Shown: positions 1 through 8,017 of the stretch, piece after piece
Numbering within the stretch: the stretch's first letter is position 1
How the letters are laid out: each line of letters opens with the position of its first letter
Assembly (NCBI GenBank): GCA_965226235.1
Contig: OZ245335.1
Location: 1,116,001 to 1,180,000, forward strand
Origin: CAYFZO01 sp965226235
GTDB lineage: Bacteria; Pseudomonadota; Gammaproteobacteria; Poriferisulfidales; Oxydemutatoraceae
Direction: 5' to 3'
DNA length: 64,000 bases
Translations under genes and position numbers: made by a program
The notes under the pieces: generated by a model
The model's database searches: none
Told to the model about the DNA's origin: nothing
What the model saw: the letters and a program-made list of their open reading frames with translations, nothing else

Positions 1-1
1 G

Positions 2-340
2 GTCGACAATCCTGTAACGTGGATTCGCGCTTTTGATCTCTTCGCCTTTCCTTCGTTGGTTGAGGCACTGGGGTCCAACCTGCTGGATGCGTTGCACGCA
101 GGTGTACCTGTCGTAGCAAGCCGCGTGGATGGGATTCCGGAAATTGTCACTGATCGTTGCGGGGTATTGGTTCCCCCTGGAGATGCGAAAGCACTGGCAA
201 AACAGTTGGGGCAGTTGTATCGATCACGGGAGTTGAGACAGAGCTTATCCGAGAAGGGAATGGAAAGAGCGAAACAATACAGCCCTGAACTGATGGCGAG
301 AAAGTATATGGAAATCTACCGGGACCTTGGATTGACCTGA
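2..340 (+). CDS. GT4-family glycosyltransferase, C-terminal part (5' end outside window)
   Basis: The frame is open from base 2, so the gene starts before the window; about 112 codons are visible. The visible part is the nucleotide-sugar-binding half of a GT-B fold. It reads F-P-S-L-V-E-A-L-G-S-N-L-L-D-A at residues ~17-31, then G-V-P-V-V-A-S and G-I-P-E-I-V, then G-V-L-V-P-P-G-D. This is the standard glycosyl transferases group 1 (GT4) signature, including the E-x7-E type region that binds the donor diphosphate. The family transfers a sugar from a nucleotide donor to LPS core, capsule or other acceptors. The acceptor cannot be judged because the N-terminal acceptor-binding domain is missing. 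Confidence 0.9.
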   Translation, partial: VDNPVTWIRAFDLFAFPSLVEALGSNLLDALHAGVPVVASRVDGIPEIVTDRCGVLVPPGDAKALAKQLGQLYRSRELRQSLSEKGMERAKQYSPELMARKYMEIYRDLGLT

Positions 341-655
341 AACCAGGACAGGCACGCCTCGTTGCGCTGAAAATGCCTGCCTTCTATCCCGAAGGGGCCG
401 ACGTCCCGTCCTGCAAAAACGTGAAAGGCATGAACCCGATCGTCACGGGTCATGCGTCTGTCAGTTCCTCAGCCGTCACCGCCATGAGTTTGAAATAACG
501 TGTCGAGTCTGAAAGGGGTTATCGTCACGACAGCCTGCTCATGCGAATTTTCAGCCGCCAGCCGAACTGCTGGACTCTGCTCAGGCAACGGGGTAAGTCA
601 TAGCGTGGGGGGTGAATCAAGCGAGTGTGACCTCATCCCCATGTAATATAATACG
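341..655. other. intergenic stretch, no supported gene
   Basis: These 315 bp separate the glycosyltransferase from the YkgJ-like gene. A 41-codon ATG frame (373-498) exists but has no Shine-Dalgarno sequence and no recognisable product. I see no RNA gene or strong hairpin followed by a T tract. Confidence 0.5.
647..652 (+). promoter_or_regulatory. candidate -10 box upstream of the YkgJ-like gene
   Basis: A perfect TATAAT lies 9 bp before the ATG at 662. No good -35 element is seen at 16-18 bp spacing; the nearest is TGTGAC at 626-631. If this is a real -10 element, transcription would start within a few bases of the start codon. Confidence 0.3.
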
Positions 656-661
656 GTGCCA

Positions 662-1090
662 ATGGAATGCTCCAACGCCCATCTCGGAAACATACCCGTA
701 CGCGTCGAAGCAGGCGTCAAGCTGACAGCGGAAAACAAATGCGGTTTCTGCACCAACAGCAAATGTTGCCTGTATATAACCCAGGCGATCGACACGCCGA
801 GAAGCAAGCAGGACTTCGAACATCTGCTGTGGCAAGTCTCTCACGGCAACGTAAGAGTGTACAAGGACGAGGACGGTTGGTACCTGCTGTTTGAAACGCG
901 TTGCACCCATTTGCGCCCGGGCGGTCTGTGCGGCATATATGAGCAGCGCCCTCAAGTCTGCCGCGATTACAACAACGATCATTGTGAATTCGATGAGCCT
1001 GCCGAAAACGGATTCATCCTGCATTTCACCGACTACGAGTCGCTGTTGATTTACTGCAAGAAGCGCTTCAAGCGGTGGGCACGCGGTTGA
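662..1090 (+). CDS. YkgJ/UPF0153-type cysteine-cluster protein
   Basis: A 142-residue protein. The first half carries a cysteine cluster C-x2-C with K-C-C five residues on (C-G-F-C-T-N-S-K-C-C). Later come an R-C-T-H-L motif, L-C-G-I-Y and R-P-x-x-C-R-D-Y. This is the pattern of the YkgJ (UPF0153/CxxCxxCC) family, thought to bind zinc or iron-sulfur; its function is unknown. A GTG two codons upstream (656) is an alternative start. I chose ATG 662 because no Shine-Dalgarno sequence favours either and the family starts are variable. Its TGA overlaps the ATG of cysQ, so the two genes are probably translationally coupled. Confidence 0.85.
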   Translation: MECSNAHLGNIPVRVEAGVKLTAENKCGFCTNSKCCLYITQAIDTPRSKQDFEHLLWQVSHGNVRVYKDEDGWYLLFETRCTHLRPGGLCGIYEQRPQVCRDYNNDHCEFDEPAENGFILHFTDYESLLIYCKKRFKRWARG

Positions 1091-1935
1091 TGCCGATCCC
1101 TCTGCCGCCTTCACTGGATCTCGAAACGCTGCTGGGGCATGTGGTGGCGATCGCAGAAAAAGCCGCCGTCGGCGTATGCCGGATCTATCGACGTAACTTT
1201 ACGGTGGATTACAAGGACGACAAATCGCCCCTGACCGAGGCCGATCTGTTCGCGCACGAGATGATCCAGGAAAGACTGACGCAAATCACCCCGCAACTGC
1301 CGATACTTTCCGAAGAAAGCGGAGACATCTCCTTTGAGGAGCGCGCGGCCTGGGAAACCTATTGGTTGGTTGATCCGCTCGACGGTACCCGCGAGTTCAT
1401 CAACAAACGCGATGATTTCACGGTCAACATTGCCTTGATTCACCGCCACCGCTCAGTGTTGGGGGTCGTTTACGTGCCGGTGATGCAGACCTGCTACATG
1501 GCGACGTTCGGGAAGGGGGCCCGCAAGCGTACTGCCGAGGGGGAAGAGCATACGATACGGGCGCGTGATAGCGCACGGGATGATGGGCCGGTCATCGCCG
1601 TCAGCATTTCGCACACCGGCGCCACGACCGAAAAGTTCCTGGCCGAGATAGGCAGACACAGCCTGGTGCGCCGTGGAAGTCTGCTCAAATGCTGCCTGAT
1701 CGCCGAAGGAAATGCCGATTTTTATCCTCGGTTCGGCAAAACCGGCGAATGGGATACCGCCGCCGGACAGTGCATACTCGAAGAATCCGGCGGTGCACTG
1801 ACCGATTTTTCAGGCGCTCCGCTTCGGTATAACACGCGGCAGTCATTGATCAATCCTCCTTTTGTCGCCTGTGGGCCCGCGGCGCCCGACTGGCAGGAGG
1901 CGATGCAACGCATCGATGGGATCAAGCGCGACTGA
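1090..1935 (+). CDS. cysQ: 3'(2'),5'-bisphosphate nucleotidase CysQ
   Basis: A 281-residue member of the inositol-monophosphatase superfamily. It hydrolyses adenosine 3',5'-bisphosphate (PAP), a by-product of sulfate assimilation. The metal-binding motifs are present: S-E-E-S-G-D at residues 74-79, D-P-L-D-G-T-R-E-F-I at 95-104, and a C-terminal G-E-W-D-T-A-A-G. The D-G-T-R-E-F-I-N-K form separates CysQ from plain SuhB-type inositol phosphatases. The start at 1090 overlaps the upstream TGA as TGATG. An in-frame ATG at 1075 would add five residues but lies inside the upstream gene. Length is slightly above the E. coli protein (~246). Confidence 0.93.
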   Translation: MPIPLPPSLDLETLLGHVVAIAEKAAVGVCRIYRRNFTVDYKDDKSPLTEADLFAHEMIQERLTQITPQLPILSEESGDISFEERAAWETYWLVDPLDGTREFINKRDDFTVNIALIHRHRSVLGVVYVPVMQTCYMATFGKGARKRTAEGEEHTIRARDSARDDGPVIAVSISHTGATTEKFLAEIGRHSLVRRGSLLKCCLIAEGNADFYPRFGKTGEWDTAAGQCILEESGGALTDFSGAPLRYNTRQSLINPPFVACGPAAPDWQEAMQRIDGIKRD

Positions 1936-2093
1936 CTCACCTGGCGCCTCCCAACCGCACCTTCTCTTCCAGGGAAAAGCCACGCAACCAGACCCGAAGA
2001 CCGGAGCAGCCTGAAATTCTCAGGCAAATATCGCTTTACGGCAACAGAAACCGGTAGAGTTCGGCGCTGGGCGATCTTGCCACACATAGGGTG
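1936..2093. other. intergenic, convergent genes
   Basis: 158 bp between cysQ (rightward) and the leftward tRNA-Phe. I see no clear terminator hairpin with a T tract. Confidence 0.4.
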
Positions 2094-2166
2094 TGGCCAG
2101 AGGCGGAATCGAACCACCGACACGAGGATTTTCAGTCCCCTGCTCTACCGACTGAGCTATCTGGCC
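2094..2166 (-). tRNA. tRNA-Phe (anticodon GAA)
   Basis: On the minus strand the 73-nt cloverleaf has a 7-bp acceptor stem (GGCCAGA paired with TCTGGCC), a D arm with AGCTCAGTCGGTAGAGC, an anticodon loop CTGAAAA giving GAA, and a T arm with GGTTCGATTCC. The body closely resembles gammaproteobacterial tRNA-Phe. The discriminator is A. The following bases are CAC rather than CCA, so the CCA end is not encoded. It lies 23 bp beyond the yggX stop on the same strand and may be the last member of that transcript. Confidence 0.96.
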
Positions 2167-2189
2167 ACGTGACGTGATCGGACCCGTTG

Positions 2190-2462
2190 TTATTCTTCCG
2201 GCGGGACGAATTCCTGGGGCTTCTCGGAACCTTCACCGAATAGAAACTTCTCCATTTCTTTTTCGAGGAATTTGCGCGCTTTAGGATCGACCGGGTTCAA
2301 GCGGTATTCGTTGATCAGCATGGTTTGATGATTGAGCCACGCCTGCCAGGCTTCCTGGCTGATGTGATCGTATAGGCGCTGCCCGAGATCGCCTGGATAA
2401 GGCGCATATTCAAGACCGGGTGCTTCCTTGTTCAGTTTGCGGCATTTGACGCTACGTACCAT
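2190..2462 (-). CDS. yggX: YggX, Fe(2+)-trafficking / oxidative damage protection protein
   Basis: A 90-residue protein beginning M-V-R-S-V-K-C-R-K-L, followed by K-E-A-P-G-L and P-P/Y-P-G, the family hallmark, including the single N-terminal cysteine (C7). It carries iron in the cytosol and protects Fe-S clusters from oxidative damage. It is the usual partner of MutY, itself an Fe-S enzyme. The start ATG (2460-2462) lies inside the end of mutY with an 11-bp overlap, which indicates translational coupling. The frame is open further upstream inside mutY, but the family length (~90) fixes this start. Confidence 0.95.
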   Translation of the reverse strand: MVRSVKCRKLNKEAPGLEYAPYPGDLGQRLYDHISQEAWQAWLNHQTMLINEYRLNPVDPKARKFLEKEMEKFLFGEGSEKPQEFVPPEE

Positions 2463-3525
2463 TACATTCCTCCGAAGTTGCTGGCAAAGCAAGTTTTGCC
2501 AGCAGTTTTCCAACTGGAGCAGGAACGCCCGCGTGGCTGGCATCGCATATTTTATACCAAATGAAATCGTTGCCGTTCCCAGTGGGGTTTCGTGGCCGCT
2601 CTCGTAACCGAATGCCCACGGGATAAATATCGAGACCGAAGTGCGTAAACTCGTGGTGGAGCCTGCTCCAGCGATACACTTCAGCACCGACACCAACCTG
2701 CCGCCGACACCAGTTGAGCGCGTCATCGCTCCGACCGATTTCCGGCAAACACAACAGCCCACCCCAGATACCGGTTGCCGGTCGGCGTTGCAGCAACACT
2801 TCGTTGTCATAGGTGATCATCAACATGGCGACAGAACGCACCGGCCGGCGGCGTCTGGGGGCCGGCGTCGGGCGATCGGCAACACGGCCCTCAATCCTTG
2901 CCCTGCAATCCGACGACACCGGGCAATCACCACAGCGTGGTTGCGCGGGGGTGCATAACATCGCCCCCAGATCCATGATGGCCTGGGTGTAATCTGCCAT
3001 ACGCTTCCGAGGCAACAGCTCTGCCGACAATGCCCACAAACGCTTCGCTGCCTCAGCCTTCCCGGGCCAACCCTCGATGTCCCTGTGGCGCGCCAGGATC
3101 CGCTTGACGTTGCCGTCAAGGATCGGAAAAGTCTGATCGAAGCAAAGCGCGAGAATCGCCCCCGCGGTCGAGCGACCAATGCCCGGCAATTGCCTGAGAA
3201 GCTCATACCGGGAGGGTAGCTCACCATTGAACTGCTCGCATAATTGCCTTGCGGCAAGGTGCAGATTCCGACCTCTGGCATAGTACCCCAGACCAGCCCA
3301 GAGCCTCAGAACCTCGTTGGGTGAAGCAGCGGCAAGCACCCTCACCGTCGGGAAACTTGCGATAAAGCGCTCGAAATAGGGAACGACGGTACGCGCTCGA
3401 GTCTGCTGCAACATGATTTCCGACACCCACACCCGGTAGGGGGTCCGATCAAGTTGCCATGGCAGGTCCCTGCGACCTTCTCGGTCATACCAGGCAAGCA
3501 ACCGGTCACTGAAGCTGGCAGACAT
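2452..3525 (-). CDS. mutY: A/G-specific adenine DNA glycosylase MutY
   Basis: A 357-residue base-excision repair enzyme that removes adenine mispaired with 8-oxoguanine. The catalytic Glu is E36 in S-E-I-M-L-Q-Q-T. The helix-hairpin-helix is L-P-G-I-G-R-S-T-A-G (113-122), and the catalytic Asp is D137 in P-I-L-D-G-N-V. The [4Fe-4S] loop is C191-x6-C198-x2-C201-x5-C207. The C-terminal NUDIX-like domain that recognises 8-oxoG follows (about 230-350). All key residues match the E. coli numbering within one position. The stop lies inside yggX. asmA is 125 bp upstream on the same strand. No strong Shine-Dalgarno sequence is visible. Confidence 0.96.
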   Translation of the reverse strand: MSASFSDRLLAWYDREGRRDLPWQLDRTPYRVWVSEIMLQQTRARTVVPYFERFIASFPTVRVLAAASPNEVLRLWAGLGYYARGRNLHLAARQLCEQFNGELPSRYELLRQLPGIGRSTAGAILALCFDQTFPILDGNVKRILARHRDIEGWPGKAEAAKRLWALSAELLPRKRMADYTQAIMDLGAMLCTPAQPRCGDCPVSSDCRARIEGRVADRPTPAPRRRRPVRSVAMLMITYDNEVLLQRRPATGIWGGLLCLPEIGRSDDALNWCRRQVGVGAEVYRWSRLHHEFTHFGLDIYPVGIRLRERPRNPTGNGNDFIWYKICDASHAGVPAPVGKLLAKLALPATSEECNGT

Positions 3526-3650
3526 GCTGGTGCGTGTATCCGCGGATGTACAAATTATTGCCGCTCGGCCGATACCCCCGGCGGATAACCTCGAACTACT
3601 GTCGGGCCCGCAGCAGCAAGGCCAGCGGGGTGCTGCAACCAGCCGTTATC
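3526..3650. other. gap between asmA stop and mutY start
   Basis: 125 bp on a same-strand run. No terminator or promoter is convincing, so read-through from asmA into mutY is plausible. Confidence 0.35.
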
Positions 3651-5705
3651 TCAGAAGGGGAGTTTTTTGCCTCCAAAAATCGAACCAATGCCCTCCTTGA
3701 TGCGATCCTTGACCGTATCGACAACACGGTCTTTGTCTTGCAGAAGTTCCTCTGTGTTTTCCCCCAGTACCCTCTGGACTCCCTCCTCAATCAACTCTTT
3801 GGCCGCCTTGCGCACTACGCCCAAATCCAGTGAGTAGTCGATATCATCAAACGGCCCGCTGATCCTGATCGCAAGGGGAAGATTTGGCTGCGCCCGACCC
3901 GATTTACATGTTGCGGAACACAAGCCCGTCTGTATCCTGTAATCGACTCGCGCGGAGACGAGGTCAATATCACCTGCTCCCTGCGCGCGCAGAAAGGGCA
4001 TGTCGATCTGCAAATCGTCGTTTTTAGCGACGCCCTGCTTCAGGTCGAAACTTGCATTGATGCGATCCAGCACTACCTCGTCACCGGAATTTTTGCGCGG
4101 TCTCTTTTCCAGAAAAGCGATCGCGCGCTCGAGATTCGCCGCAAGCTTCGGCTCTTTCAACCCGCCTTCCACGATAGACAGCTCGACCTGTCCATCGAGC
4201 GATTTCGTCAGGGCTTGCGCGTCGTCACCACTGGCTCGCAGTTGCCAGGACAGGCCTCCGGTACCTCTTACCGCCCACGTATCCTCCGGCGCAAACGCCG
4301 TAATGACCCGTGCGAGATCAACGCCGTCCGCTCTGCCCTGGGCAGACCACCGCGTCGCCCCTCCCTCGCGCCCCGCTTGAATCGATGCATTGCCGTCGAC
4401 CTTCCCGCCAAAAACCATCGCTACCAATCTGGAGACATCGATCCTGCCACCGTGGGAAGCAACTTCGGTATGCAGATCATCTATGGGAAGCTCGAGGGGC
4501 ATGGCGGAAGCCTCGACCTCGTCCGGTGGCGGCAAGTACTTTGCCACATCGATGGAATCCACATCAGCGGCAAGTTTCATCTGCAGCATCGGTGCCCAGG
4601 CGACCTCACCCTGCACCTGCAAGCGGCTGTCGTCGAGCGTCATCGCCAACTGACGGATCGTAGCAGTGACCTGCTCTCCATCCAGGACTGCAGCAAGGTC
4701 TCCTGAAGCGGAAAATTGCTGGAACGCCTGCCTGCTACGGGTCTGTGGCAATTCGACCTGCAGGATCCGTGTCAAATCACGAAGATTGAAAGTGTTGCTG
4801 TTGACCTTCAGATCCATGGTACGTCGCGAGGAGAGCAGCCCGGCGATCGAGCCGTCCATGTCAATGTGCGCTTCACCGAGGTCTACGCCAGCCTGTTCGA
4901 GCAGCAACCGGTCCTGCGCCAGGTCAAAAACGGCGCTGGCTACAAGCCTGGCATCCACAGCAGGGTCGTCGCCACGCTGAAAGCTTCCCCTGGCATCCAG
5001 GTTTTCCATGTTGATCCGTTCAAGGGAAGGATCGATCATGATCGAACCGGCCAGATCCATGCTGACAGAGAACCCGCGGGAATGGTCAAGCATCGAGCCA
5101 TGCAAACGAACCGCAGTTGGGTTGCCCGGTGCGATCGCTCCGACTTCCAGGTTCAGTTGGTCCACCTGAACATGCTCCTGAGTGCGCTCGTCACGCCACA
5201 CCACACCGGCACCGGTAACCGAGATCCCGACAAGGCTCAAGCCGGGAAGGATGGACATCAAGTCGAAGGATGCGTCTTCTGGCGCAGCAGAATCCGCAGA
5301 CGATTCTCCCTCCCAGTTATTCCGTCCATCAGAGGCAACAAGCAGCGAGACCTGTGGTTCGGACAAAGTGATCTTTCCAATTTCCAGCCGTCTCTGCAAC
5401 AGCGGCCAAAGCTTGAGTTGAGCCGACGCACGCTGGATAAAAACAAGCTCCTCCTCGAACGGTGCCGGACTATCGATTGATATCCGCGCAACATCCAGAC
5501 TGATAACAGGAAACAAATCCAGCTTGATTTCACCTCCGATGTCGATCGTATACCCTGTTGCCTGCTCCGCTACAGTCGCTATCTGCTGTTTGTACTGATT
5601 TGGATCTATGCTGATTGCTACCAGCAACAAGGCGACGACAAGCACCACGGCAATGGCGCCGAAACCAATGAGCAGACGTATGATAATTTTGGGGCCTTTG
5701 GACAT
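3651..5705 (-). CDS. asmA: AsmA-family envelope protein
   Basis: A 684-residue protein. It has a short basic N-terminus and one membrane helix at about residues 8-30 (I-I-I-R-L-L-I-G-F-G-A then a V/L run). A long periplasmic region of AsmA/TamB-like beta repeats follows, with I-x-x-I-x-x-G-G-E-I-K-L-D-L-F-P near residue 60, the typical AsmA N-terminal motif. AsmA proteins are inner-membrane bridge-like proteins affecting outer-membrane lipid assembly. The start M-S-K-G-P-K-I was chosen over an upstream in-frame ATG at 5834, which overlaps moaC. It lies 11 bp after the moaC stop. The order asmA-mutY-yggX is common in gammaproteobacteria. Confidence 0.9.
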   Translation of the reverse strand: MSKGPKIIIRLLIGFGAIAVVLVVALLLVAISIDPNQYKQQIATVAEQATGYTIDIGGEIKLDLFPVISLDVARISIDSPAPFEEELVFIQRASAQLKLWPLLQRRLEIGKITLSEPQVSLLVASDGRNNWEGESSADSAAPEDASFDLMSILPGLSLVGISVTGAGVVWRDERTQEHVQVDQLNLEVGAIAPGNPTAVRLHGSMLDHSRGFSVSMDLAGSIMIDPSLERINMENLDARGSFQRGDDPAVDARLVASAVFDLAQDRLLLEQAGVDLGEAHIDMDGSIAGLLSSRRTMDLKVNSNTFNLRDLTRILQVELPQTRSRQAFQQFSASGDLAAVLDGEQVTATIRQLAMTLDDSRLQVQGEVAWAPMLQMKLAADVDSIDVAKYLPPPDEVEASAMPLELPIDDLHTEVASHGGRIDVSRLVAMVFGGKVDGNASIQAGREGGATRWSAQGRADGVDLARVITAFAPEDTWAVRGTGGLSWQLRASGDDAQALTKSLDGQVELSIVEGGLKEPKLAANLERAIAFLEKRPRKNSGDEVVLDRINASFDLKQGVAKNDDLQIDMPFLRAQGAGDIDLVSARVDYRIQTGLCSATCKSGRAQPNLPLAIRISGPFDDIDYSLDLGVVRKAAKELIEEGVQRVLGENTEELLQDKDRVVDTVKDRIKEGIGSIFGGKKLPF

Positions 5706-5716
5706 TGTGTTCAGAC

Positions 5717-6220
5717 TCACCCCCGATGAACGAGGGGCTTTCTGTCCGGGTTTTCCCAGTCGCCAGACTTGCCGCCCGATTTTTTCAACAGACAGACATC
5801 GGTAATCGTCATGCCGCGATCTGCTGATTTGCACATATCATAAACGGTTAACAGCGCGGTTTGCACGGCGAACAACGCCTCCATCTCGACCCCCGTGCGG
5901 GCGTGTGTCCGAACCTCTGCCTCGCACACGACGCACGCAGGATCGTCACGAGTCTTGAACTCGACGGCAACCGACGACAGCGGTAACGGGTGACACAGCG
6001 GTACAAGATCGGCCGTCCTTTTGCATGCCATAATCCCCGCGATCCTGGCCACCGCCAGCACGTCACCTTTCTTGCCTCCCCCCGATTGAATCAACCCCAG
6101 TGTTTCAGGCAACATCAGAATGATCCCCGACGCCACCGCTATCCGATGCGTTACCAGCTTCGACCCAACATCAACCATGTGCGCTTCTCCGTGCTGGCTC
6201 AAATGCGTTAGCTTGCTCAT
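5717..6220 (-). CDS. moaC: cyclic pyranopterin monophosphate synthase MoaC
   Basis: A 167-residue molybdenum cofactor enzyme that acts after MoaA to form cyclic pyranopterin monophosphate. The family motifs are K-G-D-V-L-A-V-A-R-I-A-G-I-M (51-64), L-V-P-L-C-H-P-L (72-79) and G-V-E-M-E-A-L (110-116). The catalytic pair D128 and K131 sits in Y-D-M-C-K-S-A-D, at the same numbers as in E. coli. Its neighbour moaD lies 78 bp away on the opposite strand, so the two cofactor genes diverge and share an intergenic region. Confidence 0.96.
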   Translation of the reverse strand: MSKLTHLSQHGEAHMVDVGSKLVTHRIAVASGIILMLPETLGLIQSGGGKKGDVLAVARIAGIMACKRTADLVPLCHPLPLSSVAVEFKTRDDPACVVCEAEVRTHARTGVEMEALFAVQTALLTVYDMCKSADRGMTITDVCLLKKSGGKSGDWENPDRKPLVHRG

Positions 6221-6298
6221 TGATTTACTGTGCTACAGTCGGGTGGGTTGGAAGTGTAACACTTGGGAGGAAGTCCATTCGGGCCACGGACCACGAGA

Positions 6299-6526
6299 AT
6301 GATCACTGTCAAGTATTTTGCAAGCCTGAAAGAGCGGCTCGGCAAACCCGAGGATCATTTCGACGCGACAACGTTACGCACTGTGGAAGATGTGTGGAAA
6401 AAAGCCACGGGAAATATTCCCTTGGAAAATGTCCTGTGCGCGGTTAACCAGGAATACGCACCAATCAGCGCGAGCGTGCGGGACGGAGATGAAATTGCAT
6501 TTTTCCCGCCTGTCACCGGTGGGTGA
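6299..6526 (+). CDS. moaD: molybdopterin synthase sulfur-carrier subunit MoaD
   Basis: A 75-residue ubiquitin-fold protein beginning M-I-T-V-K-Y-F-A-S-L and ending F-P-P-V-T-G-G. The terminal Gly-Gly is the residue pair that becomes a thiocarboxylate and donates sulfur to the dithiolene of molybdopterin. An in-frame TTG at 6263 would extend it by 12 residues, but the family starts at this ATG. It diverges from moaC. Its TGA is only 3 bp from the end of the convergent protease gene. No moaE (large subunit) is in the window. Confidence 0.93.
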   Translation: MITVKYFASLKERLGKPEDHFDATTLRTVEDVWKKATGNIPLENVLCAVNQEYAPISASVRDGDEIAFFPPVTGG

Positions 6527-6529
6527 TGG

Positions 6530-7894
6530 TCAGCGCAATGCGAGAAACAGATTGCGCCCACCACGGTGAAGTTGCAGCAAAATCGGTTGGGTAGGTGAAA
6601 TTGCGCGGCGAAAATCGTCAAAATCATCTATGTGCACACGGGCTACCGTGAGGATCAGGTCTCCCTGGCGCAGGCCTTGCTGGAAAACTTCGCTGTTGGG
6701 GTCGATACCTTTTACCAGCACCACGTGCTCGACATCGAGATCAGCAGCAGCTTTCGTGAGTTGCAACACCGCCCCACCAAGACGCTGATCCAGTTTTTCG
6801 CCTTCGATCGTTTCTTCCTTTAATGCTTCGATCATGGCGGTAATCTCCAGGATGCGATCACCGCGCAACACTTCGATCGAAATTTTCGAACCGGTCCTGA
6901 GCAAGCCGATATAATTGCGCATATCAGCGACATTCCTGGTTGGCTTGCCATTGATCGACAGGACAATGTCTCCAACTTCGAGGTCGGCTTTTTCCGCTGC
7001 CGAGCCCGGATAGACCATCGCAATCACAACCCCGTAATCACGCTCGGTGCCAAAAGCTTTGGCCAGATCAGGGGTCAGCGACTGTACCGCAACACCCAGC
7101 AAGCCACGCCTGACTTCACCGAATTCAAGCAACTGTCCGGCAACATCCATCGCCATGTTGATCGGTATGGCGAACCCGATACCGATGTTGCCACCGTTGG
7201 GGCCCAGGATCGCGGTATTGATGCCGACCAACTCGCCGGCAAGGTTTACCAACGCGCCACCGGAATTGCCTCGGTTGATCGACGCGTCGGTTTGAATGAA
7301 ATCTTCATAGGACTCGATCCCCAGACCGCTTCTCCCAAGCGCGCTGACAATGCCCGACGTAACGCTTTGCGTCAAACCAAAAGGGTTGCCTATGGCAACC
7401 ACAAAATCGCCGACACGCAGTCGTTCAGAGTCGCCGATGAGAATTTCTGCCAGATCTTCCGCGTCTATTTTCAAAATGGCTATGTCGGTACCAGGATCCG
7501 AGCCGATCACCTCGGCATCAAAGCGTCTGCCGTCCGACAAAGCCACGACAATATTTTGTGCGCCCCGGATGACATGGTGGTTGGTAATGACATGCCCTTG
7601 TTCGGCGTCGATGATGACGCCCGACCCCGAGCCGCCACGCTTTCTTTCCTGTGGTGGCAACGATTCGCCAAAAAACCTGCGAAAGAACGGATCCTGGAAG
7701 GGTAATCGCTGCGGCACCAGGATGGTCGATTCGGTCTCAATGTGCACCCCCGACGGCAGCACCGACTCGAGCATTGGCGCAAGCGTCGGTAATTGCGCGT
7801 TGCCTGGGTTGCTGGCAGCGGTGCCTGGAACCAACAGCACGGCGCACACGGCCAACGCGCCGACCTGCGGGTATCCGGATGGTATCAAACCCAT
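6530..7894 (-). CDS. DegQ/DegP-type (Do family) periplasmic serine protease
   Basis: A 454-residue envelope quality-control protease of the HtrA family. An N-terminal hydrophobic segment (about residues 11-27) looks like a signal peptide ending near G-T-A-A-S. The catalytic triad is H107 (T-N-H-H-V), D137 (D-P-G-T-D-I-A-I) and S211 (N-R-G-N-S-G-G-A). Two PDZ domains follow (about 265-355 and 365-450). The length and short LA loop (about residues 70-90) resemble DegQ (455 residues) more than DegP. The gene points toward moaD and ends 3 bp from it. Its upstream side was later invaded by the IS1595-type element. Confidence 0.93.
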   Translation of the reverse strand: MGLIPSGYPQVGALAVCAVLLVPGTAASNPGNAQLPTLAPMLESVLPSGVHIETESTILVPQRLPFQDPFFRRFFGESLPPQERKRGGSGSGVIIDAEQGHVITNHHVIRGAQNIVVALSDGRRFDAEVIGSDPGTDIAILKIDAEDLAEILIGDSERLRVGDFVVAIGNPFGLTQSVTSGIVSALGRSGLGIESYEDFIQTDASINRGNSGGALVNLAGELVGINTAILGPNGGNIGIGFAIPINMAMDVAGQLLEFGEVRRGLLGVAVQSLTPDLAKAFGTERDYGVVIAMVYPGSAAEKADLEVGDIVLSINGKPTRNVADMRNYIGLLRTGSKISIEVLRGDRILEITAMIEALKEETIEGEKLDQRLGGAVLQLTKAAADLDVEHVVLVKGIDPNSEVFQQGLRQGDLILTVARVHIDDFDDFRRAISPTQPILLQLHRGGRNLFLALR

Positions 7895-7944
7895 GACCGA
7901 AGACGAAACGTATTACACCGACCCATGAAAGTAAGGGGTCAATA

Positions 7945-7952
7945 AAGAGTAA
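7945..7952. repeat. target-site duplication, left copy (AAGAGTAA)
   Basis: An 8-bp AAGAGTAA directly abuts the left inverted repeat and recurs exactly at 9588-9595. Eight base pairs is the usual duplication of IS1595-family elements. Confidence 0.88.
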
Positions 7953-7976
7953 TGCGATTATAAAGTTTACACACGG
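7953..7976 (+). repeat. IS1595-type left terminal inverted repeat
   Basis: 24 bp beginning TGCGATTATAAAGTT and ending ACACACGG. It matches the reverse complement of 9564-9587 at 22 of 24 positions. Confidence 0.9.
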
Positions 7977-8017
7977 GATTTAATCCTGTAAGATACCTCT
8001 AACATTAGGAGGTATTT

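Noticed and set aside
373..498. 41-codon ATG frame after the glycosyltransferase gene
   Set aside because: There is no ribosome-binding site, no recognisable product and no coding bias. It is too short to support without conservation.
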